From positions 1 through 64,000 of the forward strand of contig MU626359.1 of assembly GCA_025603075.1 (NCBI GenBank): a DNA stretch of 64,000 bases, read 5' to 3'. The notes beneath the pieces were generated by a model that saw only the letters and a program-made list of their open reading frames with translations, made no database searches and was not told the DNA's origin. This document shows, piece by piece, positions 56,165 to 64,000 of this stretch. Every line of letters begins with the position of its first letter. The first letter of the stretch is position 1. Source of the DNA: Neoconidiobolus thromboides FSU 785 (lineage: Eukaryota; Entomophthoromycota; Entomophthoromycetes; Entomophthorales; Neoconidiobolaceae). A program made the translations under genes and the position numbers.

Positions 56165-56271
56165 CATATGGCGATACATTTTTGTGTTTAAATATTTATT
56201 AACAATTTTTCTGCTCAAATAATACTTAAAAGATGGAAAAAACAATGAAGCCAAAAAAAACAGCCTTATAT
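56165..56271 (+). mobile_element. MITE copy 21, inserted in a duplicated promoter
   Basis: Forward copy with drifted ends (TATGGCGATACAT, CAGCCTTATA). It splits the block GGGGCCATA|TATTTTTAAAA, which is uninterrupted as GGGGCCATATTTTTTAAAG at 61175-61193, so the empty site is visible in the same window and a TA was duplicated on insertion. Confidence 0.9.
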
Positions 56272-56314
56272 TTTTAAAATCATATAAGATAAAAATCATC
56301 TAATGTTATTAACT

Positions 56315-56883
56315 GAAAACGAACTTTAATACTGTTGCTTCTCCTTTTTCATTTTGATTATCTTTTATTGCTCTAGAATTTCCTTTTAATTACATGTACT
56401 GAGGGTATTAATGATAAAATCATCAGTAACTTTAAAGGATTGTTACATACATGTAATGCCTAACTGATTGCCGATGATTGCCAACTTGAATGAAAAATGT
56501 TTCGAGATAGAAATAAAAAAGATATAGCTGACATTATTGAGTACTATAATAACTCATACTATGGCCTTTCTTTTAAGGCCCGATACCCAAATAGATAATT
56601 TAATAGTGAGCAGGTGCTAGTTTTCAGTAGTTTTAAGGAGACACTAGACGAATTGGCCCTATTAGTTAAAATAGCGAGGACGATAGCGTCAGAAGCAAAA
56701 GCGTCAATGATAAAGGCGATATTTCAAATTGACTTATTGCTATTACAACCAACTTTGAACAGATTTAAGGAGTGCAAAACAAAGTTGAATTTGAAAAGTC
56801 TCAAGGCGGAATCAATAAAGTATCTGGAGAGTTCGCGAAAGGAAATAGAAAAATTTATTGTAGATCATATCCTAGATATTTGA
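56315..56883 (+). pseudogene. Broken copy of the small secreted two-repeat protein
   Basis: Similarity to the intact gene at 61249 starts with the leader region (TTGCTTCTCC..) and continues through AATTACATG, then GGATTGTTACATACATG, GATTGCCGATGATTGCCAACTTGAATGAAAAATG, and a part equivalent to KYCDNSYYDLL. The Gln codons of CQFEQK have become stops (for example TGA in CTTGAATGA). An open frame at 56614-56883 retains a C-terminal stretch with RFKECK. Its promoter carries MITE copy 21. Multiple stops and shifts make it non-functional. Confidence 0.75.
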
Positions 56884-57822
56884 ATATATCTAAAAAAAAA
56901 TCCACTTCAAGTCTCTTTTTAACCACTTGGACTAATAATGTACTCTACAGCCAGTCTAAAGAGATTTATTTAGGAATTTCATTCATTTTCATTTAAACAA
57001 TTTAAATTTAAATACAATTAAGCTTAAACAAAACAACCACATTGTTCTTTGAATCAACCTAGCATTATATATGCAATAAATTTCTATTTCTATGAAATGC
57101 TTAGTAGTTAGTTTAAAATTTAAAATTTTAGTTCTTTGTTAAAACGTAAGCTAATGCCATAAATCCAATAATTATAGTCAAATCGATTTATGCTAGATTT
57201 CGTATAAAATATAATCTTAAACAAGGACAAGTATATTAGTAAAATCTATATAAATGATGTATATTTTTATAATATTTTTAATGTTTATTGTTTTAGTTAT
57301 CATAAACTTTTGTTGATTTTCATATATAAATCAAGTAAGCTGATTAAAATTTTAGTACTATTAGAAACTTAATAGTGTTTTCATTATGTCAATTTCCAGT
57401 GCATATACATCATATACAATATTACAAAATATCAGACCATCAATTTTTATGATTCTTCATTATAAAACAATAAAATGATAAATTGTAAAAATAAATGATA
57501 TGCTATTCAAATATTTAAATTATTTTGTAATACTGTAACTCTTTATTTGATTTAGTATGATTTTTTTGATTGTAAATTTTTTATTTATTTAACAAAGCTA
57601 CATTCGAAAATTATAATCGTAAGATATACAAAAGTAGTTAAAGGATCCTTTGTCAAAACTAGATCCTATAGTTCAAACAAATAGAGTTAGATCTAATTCA
57701 AATCAGTATAACTACTTCAAGTTCGATATTTTATTTTGCTGGTTAAAGGGTTTTTACTTATCAAAGAAGCTCCATTTTTAAAAGCATGTAAGTAAAAAAC
57801 CATGCAACTGTATCAACAAAAA
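56884..57822. other. Spacer within the secreted-protein array
   Basis: AT-rich; no gene supported. The last 60 bp (GCTCCATTTTTAAAAGCATGTAAG) match the conserved promoter block of the array. Confidence 0.5.
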
Positions 57823-58389
57823 ATGAGATTTGACAATTTTGCCTCTACTTTTTTGATTTCTTTAACTTTTATTGTTGCTACCCTCCCTCCTAATGATCAT
57901 GGCTTAAAGCCCATTGGTGATAAAATTCTTAATATCGTCGAAGTATTTTTATTTGTCCAGGATGGCCAAAAAATTGCTGATAACTGCCAGCCTAAACGAA
58001 GTATTTCACAAGTTCAGAGTATATATGAATTTAATTCCATCTTTGATGCCTACGGGGAATCTCACCTCAATGTTTTATATCAAAATCCAGTCAGAATCAA
58101 CGAATTTGATACTTAATGACATTAAATCATAGAGGTAATCAAATTGGCCCAAGATCAATTTGCTATTCATAGAGAAAGAATAAAAAAATAGCCTTTAAAA
58201 GTGAATCTATTGGTACCGAAATAAGCCTCGGTCAAATATTCAAAGGGTGTGTATCTTCCAAAGAATATCATGTAATCTGTGTTCAGCTTGTAGATATATC
58301 CAAATGTTCTTGGGATAGAGGTAAACTCAATATAAGAAAATTACGCTCTAAATTTGATATAACCAAAAAGAAGCTTTTGATATTATAAA
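57823..58389 (+). pseudogene. Truncated copy of the small secreted two-repeat protein
   Basis: An ATG at 57823 opens MRFDNFASTFLISLTFIVA, a good signal peptide, then HGLKPIGDKILNIVEVF, IADNCQPKRSISQVQS and SHLNVLYQN. These are collinear with the first half of the intact protein. The frame stops at 58116, about where the first repeat ends. The second half is still recognisable further on in another frame: ISLGQIFKGCVSSKEYHVIC and LNIRKLRSKFDI before a stop at 58389. The simplest reading is a frameshifted gene; a secreted one-repeat product of about 97 residues could in principle still be made. Confidence 0.65.
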
Positions 58390-59095
58390 AAGGTCTGAAA
58401 GTATTGATTTTTAATTACTTGTGCTTAAAATGACTTATGAAGTTGCTCTAAAGATCATTTAAAGTGTCTTTCGAGTTAATTAAACAATATTATATAGTTA
58501 GTTTCAATTGTAATATTATGACTTTAGATACATAAATATTTATATTGATTTAAGGTTAGATAGCGTAGTCTGAGGTAATTTCATTTAATTAATAGTAAAA
58601 ATTTCATTTATTTGTAAGACTTTTTACTAAGGTAAAAATTCAAAAAATAATAAGTATAGCCATTGAAACTTATGCTGATAGTACATTTGTATATATATTT
58701 CAGTGTTTAAATGTGTAAGTTAAGTTAAACTTACATTGTTTTCATATATAAGTTAGGTAATTTGAGTTAAACAAATGGAAATGTTTTTTATTAATTGTCT
58801 TTTTTGCTATTTTTTTAAATTAGAAATTAATTAGCCATTATATTGTTTAAGTTTCGATATGTGCTAAATAACTGTTCATTTTAATAGAAATTAAATTAAT
58901 AGCCTTGAAATCACTAGATTGAACAAGCAACTATAAATTCATCACTTGTCAGCACAAACTTGAACTTAAGCATCTGCCTTAATTAATTTTTGAAAAAATA
59001 GTAAAAAAGGGTAAAATAAAAAACATTCCCAAATACCAAGCAAACTTTAATGGTATTTCTATCTTAATAAAACTCATAGCTTTAATTCTTTAAAC

Positions 59096-59194
59096 TGTAT
59101 AATGTGTTTTTGAATTTATTAAGAATTTTTCTGCTCAAATAGCACTTAAAAGATGAGAAAAGTGATAAAGCCAAAAAAATTATCTCTGTACATA
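59096..59194 (+). mobile_element. MITE copy 22, degraded
   Basis: Forward copy that lost about 12 bp of its left arm (TATAATGTGTTTTTG...). The core CTGCTCAAATAGCACTTAAAAG is clear; the right end has decayed to TATCTCTGTACATAT. Confidence 0.75.
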
Positions 59195-59268
59195 TTATAT
59201 TAAATGTCACTATTTTTTGTTTTTATAATAACTTAGCGTATCAATTAAAGTATACTACATAAAGTATA

Positions 59269-59370
59269 ATATGGGGTGTATTTTTTGGTTTCATTACTTT
59301 TTACATTTTTTAATCGCTACCTGAGCAGAAAAATTCTTAATAAAATTAAACAAAAAATACATCCTCATAT
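59269..59370 (-). mobile_element. MITE copy 23
   Basis: Reverse copy, ATATGGGGTGTA...ACATCCTCATAT, core TAATCGCTACCTGAGCAG. Confidence 0.87.
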
Positions 59371-59526
59371 AGTGTAATTTTAGTTAATATCATTTGAGTT
59401 GTTATAATAAAATTAAAAGCTGCAAACCATTTTATCAAAGAATGTAAAGCAGATAGAATTAAAATTGATTCAAGTAATTATAGTAAGTAGAGTATGCGTT
59501 TTAAGTTTCCTGTAAGTGGGGTAATC

Positions 59527-59632
59527 ATATGGGGATGTATTTTTGTATTTAAGAATTTTACTGACAATTTTTCCACATAAATAGCGCTTAAAAAATGGAA
59601 AAATAATGAAACTAAAAAAAACAGCTCCATAT
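59527..59632 (+). mobile_element. MITE copy 24
   Basis: Forward copy, ATATGGGGATGT...ACAGCTCCATAT, perfect AAATAGCGCTTAAAAAATGG core. It ends 77 bp before the ATG of the next pseudogene. Confidence 0.93.
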
Positions 59633-59708
59633 ATTGAGGAGTAATATTTGTAGAAAAATACATAGCAAAAATTTACTACTTTAAGATGTTTAACTATATC
59701 AATCAAAG

Positions 59709-60362
59709 ATGAAGTTTAATGCTTTTATTTGGCTTTTACTACTGAAGCATCCAGATCTAAATATCATGGTTTAAGAACTATTGGTGATGAAGTTATCGAA
59801 AGTTTTAAGAGATTATTGTATATCCATGATGATCAATTAACTACCGGTAACTGTTAAATTGAATAAAAGAATGTACAAGCTGGAAAAAGAGAGGAATTCG
59901 ATATTATCTTTCGAGCTTGTGATCAGACTTTTAATGATCTTTTAAATCTAAATCAACTTAATATAAATGAATTTAATATTAAGCTACAGAAAACTCAATG
60001 CAGAATTAAAATAGCTCGAGCAATTCACTGCTACCAATGGAGCTACCAATGGATATAAGAATATGATAAATAATGGAGGAAATAACAATAGTAATATCGG
60101 AAACGGGTATGCTGCCAGCAAACTCAACTTAGAATAAAGTTGAAAAGACTGCAAATCTTGCGTTGGTTGTAATGGATTCCTCACTAGAGCCTTCAGAATA
60201 TTTAGATTGAAGTTAAATTATTACTCTCATAGAGAACAACGATTAACCATTGAGGTTGTATATATCTTAAGAATTAAAAATGTTAGGTGTGACCTTAAAC
60301 TTGTTCCTTCCTTAGCTACTTGTACGAAAGAAGCTATAAAAAGCTATTCTAAATATCGTTAA
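59709..60362 (+). pseudogene. Broken copy of the small secreted two-repeat protein
   Basis: ATGAAGTTTAATGCTTTTAT at 59709 is a leader like the intact gene's, but the frame shifts before YHGLRTIGDEVIESFKRLLY. That is followed by IHDDQLTTGNC and then TAA and TAA where the intact protein has Gln codons (NDCQFEQK). REEFDIIFRACDQTFNDLL matches KEDFINTIKYCDNSYYDLL. Similarity becomes patchy after about 59970. Stops at the Gln codons recur in sister pseudogenes. Confidence 0.7.
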
Positions 60363-61145
60363 ATTATTTTTTAATATAACTTTTCAGAATAGATCCAAAG
60401 AAAGTAAATTTCACTAAATATTTAATGATATTTTAAATTTCAATTTGATGATTTTACGTGCAAATAAGAATATTAATATAATATTTAATTAATATAGCTT
60501 AATTTAACATAAAGTTCTCAAAGGCGATAGTTCTATCCATCCTTACGATATTTCATCAATAATAAAACTCTAAAGCAATCGACACAGATATAAAAATCAA
60601 TGCTAATATGCATGTTTTCTAAAAAATTTGTAATTGTTAAATGTTTAAATTAAGCTAATTATTTTCAGTATATAAAGCTATTTTTTTTGGTTTCATACTT
60701 TTTCCATTTTTTGAGCGTTATTTAGGCGGAAAAATTGTTAATAAAATTGCTAAGCAAAAATATATTCCCACTTATTGTATATTTATAATAAATATTACAA
60801 GCAATAAAAGCCAGTTATAATTTTAAAAAAATAAAAGAAAAATAAGAACCTGTTTTTTTCCACTCATTTCCTTAAATATCTTCAATAAAGGCAAGCTGTG
60901 CATACGCTATAATATTGAGTCTATATTATTTATGTAATATTATTTATTCGCTATTTTTATTCAACTAGGTGGTCATATTATGTAAATATATTTGTTAAGC
61001 TTAGAATATAAAAAATACAAGTATACTCGCGGAATATGCCTAAGTAGATAAAGTGCTCCTTATTGGAAGTGGATTCCCTCAGTTAAAATAAATAAAGCTA
61101 ACCTAAAATTAAATCAACCCAATTAATTCAAGTATTATTTTTAGT
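60363..61145. other. Spacer with one MITE
   Basis: It contains MITE copy 25. From about 60906 (GCTATAATATTGAGT) it is the upstream part of a duplicated unit whose second copy begins at about 62478. Confidence 0.55.
60671..60775 (-). mobile_element. MITE copy 25, degraded
   Basis: Reverse copy with a worn left end (TATAAAGCTATTT) and right end (ATATTCCCACTTAT). The core GAGCGTTATTTAGGCGG is readable. Confidence 0.8.
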
Positions 61146-61205
61146 TTGCCGTCCACGGAATAATTATGTATTAAGGGGCCATATTTTTTAAAGTATATAA
61201 GACAA
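61146..61205 (+). promoter_or_regulatory. Conserved promoter block of the secreted-protein family
   Basis: GTCCACGGAATAATTATGTA followed by TTAAGGGGCCATA is repeated upstream of two sister copies (about 56132 and 62874). A TATATAA box at 61194-61200 lies 49 bp before the ATG. The block is better conserved between copies than the surrounding spacer, as expected for a core promoter, though recent duplication also explains it. Confidence 0.6.
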
Positions 61206-61248
61206 AATTGTATCGATTAAAGACATCATTGAACTTCACCAAACAAAA

Positions 61249-61818
61249 ATGAAATTTAGTACTACTACTTTTACTTCTTTAATTTGCTTAACTTCCTCTG
61301 CTGCAGCATTTTCTTTTAATCACCATAGCTTAAGAGGTATTAGTGACGAAATCATTGGTGGCTTTAAGGGATTATTGCATATCCGTGATGTCCAGCCAAT
61401 TGCCAATGATTGTCAATTTGAGCAAAAAATGTCCCAAGTTAAAAATAAAGAAGATTTTATTAACACTATTAAGTACTGCGACAACTCTTACTATGATCTT
61501 TTGTATGAAGGTAAATACTCAAGTAAGGAACTTAATAGTGAACGGGAACAGCTTTTCAATAAATTTAAGGTAGCCTTAGAGAAACTCGATCCTAATCAAA
61601 AGAACAATGAAATTACTTTTGAAGATGGGCCTATTAATTACGTATTAGACCTTAATAAAAGATATAAAGAATGTAAATCTCCCACTGATTATCGTGGACT
61701 CTACAATGAAGTCAAAGATACATATGATCGCCTTAGAGAAAATCGTTATGTTGATCAGAGCCGATTACAAGTTGAATACGCAGACATCAAAAACAAATTT
61801 TCTAGTGTTCTAAATTAG
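61249..61818 (+). CDS. Small secreted two-repeat helical protein (only intact family member)
   Basis: 189 residues with a signal peptide (MKFSTTTFTSLICLTSSAAA, cleavage near 20). The mature protein has three cysteines (C55, C77, C142) and is predicted helical and highly charged. An internal duplication is visible: 67-110 (KEDFINTIKYC..YYDLLYEGKY..ELNSER..FNKFKVAL) and 145-188 (PTDYRGLYNEV..TYDRLRENRY..RLQVEY..KNKFSSVL) align over 44 residues without gaps, matching at D, Y, L, E, NKF and final L positions. I do not recognise a family. Five broken relatives lie in this window, four in this array. It may be a secreted effector, wall or lineage-specific protein; no catalytic motif is seen. A TATATAA box sits 49 bp upstream. 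Confidence 0.85.
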   Translation: MKFSTTTFTSLICLTSSAAAFSFNHHSLRGISDEIIGGFKGLLHIRDVQPIANDCQFEQKMSQVKNKEDFINTIKYCDNSYYDLLYEGKYSSKELNSEREQLFNKFKVALEKLDPNQKNNEITFEDGPINYVLDLNKRYKECKSPTDYRGLYNEVKDTYDRLRENRYVDQSRLQVEYADIKNKFSSVLN

Positions 61819-62379
61819 ACTTTTAATATTGGGTTTTAACTGCTCGCCTTTAAAATGGCTTATAAAGATACTTTAAGGATTATTTAGTTTATTCCTAAAT
61901 TATTATAATAAATATAGTTACAACTTTATTATATGTCCAATAGTTTATTTACGCTTTTACTTTGCAGCTTTAATTATATAAATGTACTTTTGATATTCAG
62001 ACAAACAATATAGCTTAACTTTGGATAATGTATTCAATGGTAAGTTTTGTGTATTTGCCCTCTCCTTTTATTAAAAAATAAATCTTTGGATAGCAATAAG
62101 TATAAATGTAGAAGTTCATGCTAATAATTATATTATTTATACTTGATATCTAATGTTTGTTTACTAAATAGTATATACATTTTGAGTTAAAACACTTACT
62201 GTTTCTTATAACAACTTAGGCTATATTAATTACAATACATCTATATTTAATATAATAGCAGTATTTTAATTGATATTGATTGATCTACTATAAAGAATCA
62301 AAACACAAAAGTCATTTTACCAGTGAGTGTAGGCCAAATATAACTAAACCATTCCTGCTAACTACAATCAATTAAACTA

Positions 62380-62476
62380 CATGGAAATGTTTTTTTAGTT
62401 TCATCGCTTTTTCATTTTTAAAGTTCTATTGAATGAAAAAGACAGTAAATCTTTGAACGAAAAAGGCATCTTTATG
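62380..62476 (-). mobile_element. MITE copy 26, degraded
   Basis: Reverse copy with ACATGGAAATGTTTTTTTAG at the left, AAAGTTCTATTGAATG core and GGCATCTTTATGT right end. It sits at the edge of the duplication unit. Confidence 0.7.
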
Positions 62477-62700
62477 TGCTATAATATTGAGTTTAAATTA
62501 CTATAAAATCTTATCTGTTTATGTTTTTCGACTTAATTCATTATAATTTTAACTACTTGAATTATAAAATTTTTTATCAAAACATACTTTTTGTTTAGTT
62601 ATATTATATTGGACGATTGTATTTATCAAATTTAGACTTAAATAAAAAAGATGTACTCATAGAACATACTCAAGTAGATAAAATACCTTTTGTCAGAAGT

Positions 62701-62804
62701 ATATGGGAATGTATTTTTTATTTAAGAATTCTACCAACAACCTTTCCACTCAAATTAGCGCTTAAAAATGGAAAAGTAATGGAATAAAGAAAACATCGCC
62801 ATAT
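62701..62804 (+). mobile_element. MITE copy 27, inserted after duplication
   Basis: Forward copy, ATATGGGAATGT...ACATCGCCATAT, core CAAATTAGCGCTTAAAAATG. The matching place in the first duplication unit (TTGGAAGTGGATTCCCTCAG, near 61058) has no element, giving a second empty site. Confidence 0.92.
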
Positions 62805-62873
62805 CCTTGTAGTTTGAACAAATAAAGCTAAACTAAAACTAAATCCATGGAATTGATTTGAGTTCATATTTCG

Positions 62874-62932
62874 TTTTCCTTCCACGGAGTAATTATGTAT
62901 TAATAAGCCATATTTTTAAAGACATGTAAGAT
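62874..62932 (+). promoter_or_regulatory. Second copy of the family promoter block, TATA lost
   Basis: CTTCCACGGAGTAATTATGT then ATTAATAAGCCATATTTTTA matches 61150-61190. The TATATAAG box of the intact gene reads CATGTAAG here, so this pseudogene probably also lost its core promoter. Confidence 0.55.
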
Positions 62933-62960
62933 AAAAATTATTGAACTTTATTAAATAAAA

Positions 62961-63340
62961 ATGAAATGTATTACTATTACTTTTACTAGTATAGCGTCTC
63001 CTTTTAACTACCTTGGTTTAAGGGCTATTGGTGATTTTAAAGGATTATTACATATTCACGAGAGCTAGTCAACTGCTGATGATTATCAATTTGGGTAAAA
63101 AATGTCTCAAGCCAAGCTAAAGATAAAGAGAATTTTATTAAGATTATTAAATATTGTGACAACTTATTCTATGATCTTTTGTATGATGGTAAATATTCAA
63201 GCAAGGAACTTAATAGTGGATGGAGGCTGGTTTCCAGTAGATTCAAGGAAGCATTAGACGAACTTACTCCTAATTAAAAAAATAATAGTGTTGTTTTTTG
63301 AAAATGTAACTGCAGGTTTAATGGGATTTCCATGATAGTT
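62961..63340 (+). pseudogene. Broken tandem duplicate of the small secreted protein
   Basis: ATG at 62961 begins MKCITITFTSIASPFNYLGL, then RAIGDFKGLLHIHES with TAG at 63066, followed by DDYQFG and TAA at the second Gln codon. A five-base insertion follows KMSQA. Beyond it the intact frame resumes: ENFIKIIKYCDNLFYDLLYD, GKYSSKELNSG, SRFKEALDELTPN and a stop. The DNA is very close to the intact gene, so inactivation is recent. The second repeat is missing after about 63340. Confidence 0.85.
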
Positions 63341-63429
63341 TAAAGTAGTATCATTACGATAAAAATTTATTTAAATTATATCGCTAATTTTTGTATATCA
63401 ATTTTATTTGAAATATTATAGCATAGTAA

Positions 63430-63537
63430 AATGTGAAGATGTATTTTTGTGTTTAAGAATTTTACTAACAAATTTTCCACTTAAATAGCGCTTGAAAAAT
63501 GAAAACAATAATGAAACTAAAAAAAACACTCCCATGT
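63430..63537 (+). mobile_element. MITE copy 28
   Basis: Forward copy, left end ATGTGAAGATGT, right end ACACTCCCATGT, core TAAATAGCGCTTGAAAAATG. Confidence 0.87.
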
Positions 63538-63552
63538 AATACTTAATTAAAG

Positions 63553-63662
63553 CATATGAGGGTGTATTTTTGTGTTTTTGAATTTTACTAATAATTTTTC
63601 CGCTCCAAATAGCGTTTAAAAGATGGAAAAAAAGTGATGAAGCTAAAAAACACCCCCATATG
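63553..63662 (+). mobile_element. MITE copy 29
   Basis: Forward copy 15 bp after copy 28, CATATGAGGGTGT...ACACCCCCATATG, core CCAAATAGCGTTTAAAAG. Confidence 0.92.
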
Positions 63663-63665
63663 TAA

Positions 63666-63749
63666 ATACATTTTTGAGTTTAAGAGCTCTACATAAGGTA
63701 CATTTAATACCATTTAAATTGACAAAAAAAACAAAGACATCCCCATATG
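63666..63749 (+). mobile_element. MITE copy 30, internally deleted
   Basis: AATACATTTTTGAGTTTAAG resembles the left arm and AAAGACATCCCCATATG is an intact right end. The core between them is unrecognisable. It directly abuts copy 29. Confidence 0.6.
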
Positions 63750-64000
63750 TTTGTAGGAGAAATTAAACGGTTTTGTTAATTTTTATTTGAAATTTAAAAT
63801 CAAAAAATGTAAAAAATAGAATCTTGAGCTCAGATTAAACTATTTAAAAATAAGATAGAATTAAAACTACTCCTCTACAAATAAGTTAGCAATATATTAA
63901 TTACAAACTTAAGATTTGATTTGGTAAAACATCTGCTTTATTAACTAAACACTATTGGTTTGTTTATGACAATAAAAGTATAAAAGAGATAATAATAATA

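Larger units (their letters stand above)
58390..59708. other. Spacer with three MITEs
   Basis: MITE copies 22-24 lie here within about 540 bp. No gene is supported. A weak MITE-like end near 58774 is too degraded to call. Confidence 0.5.
61819..62873. other. Spacer, second duplication unit upstream part
   Basis: The 3' region of the intact gene, then from about 62478 the second copy of the upstream region seen at 60906. It contains MITE copies 26 and 27. Confidence 0.5.
63341..64000. other. Spacer with a cluster of MITEs
   Basis: Two complete forward MITEs and one internally deleted copy lie within 320 bp. No gene is seen to the window end. Confidence 0.5.

Noticed and set aside
58773-59035. 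Possible extra MITE ends (ATGGAAATGTTTTTT and AAAACATTCCCAAAT)
   Set aside because: They are too far apart for one element and lack the core; similarity may be chance in AT-rich DNA.

Overview
The window comes from a strongly AT-rich nuclear genome with short GT..AG introns (mostly 40-60 bp), eukaryotic tRNAs and a fungal gene repertoire: a GAL4-type Zn2Cys6 regulator, a GH17 beta-1,3-glucanase, Ssh4/Ear1-like SPRY adaptors, a fungal-type S41-like secreted protein, PAB1, the cohesin loader SCC2 and the DNA glycosylase NTH1. The standard genetic code fits throughout. Asn-rich runs and AT-rich spacers would suit an early-diverging (zygomycete-grade) fungus, but I cannot name a genus from sequence alone.

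Layout. 0-8 kb: almost empty apart from one Zn2Cys6 gene. 8-11 kb: two decayed copies of a Lys/Pro/Tyr-rich secreted protein gene. 11-14 kb: a tandem pair of type II membrane proteins built from HGD-containing repeats; a third, diverged member lies at 53.3-54.5 kb. 15-16 kb: GH17 glucanase. 18-26.5 kb: tRNA-Trp, three transmembrane-SPRY-PPxY genes and a homeodomain gene. 27-29 kb: S41-like secreted protein. 29.6 kb: second identical tRNA-Trp. 31-33 kb: PAB1 with an A-rich leader. 33.5-34.9 kb: C2H2 factor. 36.8-38.4 kb: secreted repeat protein. 40 kb: pseudogene of a small secreted protein. 42-48 kb: SCC2 with 15 introns, assembled exon by exon. 49 kb: fourth SPRY-PPxY gene. 51.6-52.8 kb: NTH1 (four exons). 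53 kb: tRNA-Leu(AAG). 56-63.4 kb: an array of a small secreted protein family, one intact gene among four wrecks.

Two things stand out. First, about 30 copies of one roughly 105-bp element are scattered in both orientations through the spacers. It has TGGGGATGT/ACATCCCCA termini, folds back imperfectly on an AGCGCT centre, and is bounded by TA. Two copies inserted into duplicated DNA allow an empty-site comparison, which supports a TA target duplication, so this is a Tc1/mariner-like MITE. No transposase is visible in the window. Second, several membrane or secreted families are locally amplified: four SPRY-PPxY proteins with a shared intron position, three HGD/NGN-repeat proteins, and at least six copies of a small secreted two-repeat protein, five of them broken.

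Housekeeping genes (PAB1, SCC2, NTH1, tRNAs) are interspersed with these surface or secretion families. No operon-like organisation, CRISPR array, virus or toxin gene was seen. Introns and starts were inferred by eye from splice consensus, reading frame and family similarity; no searches were run.
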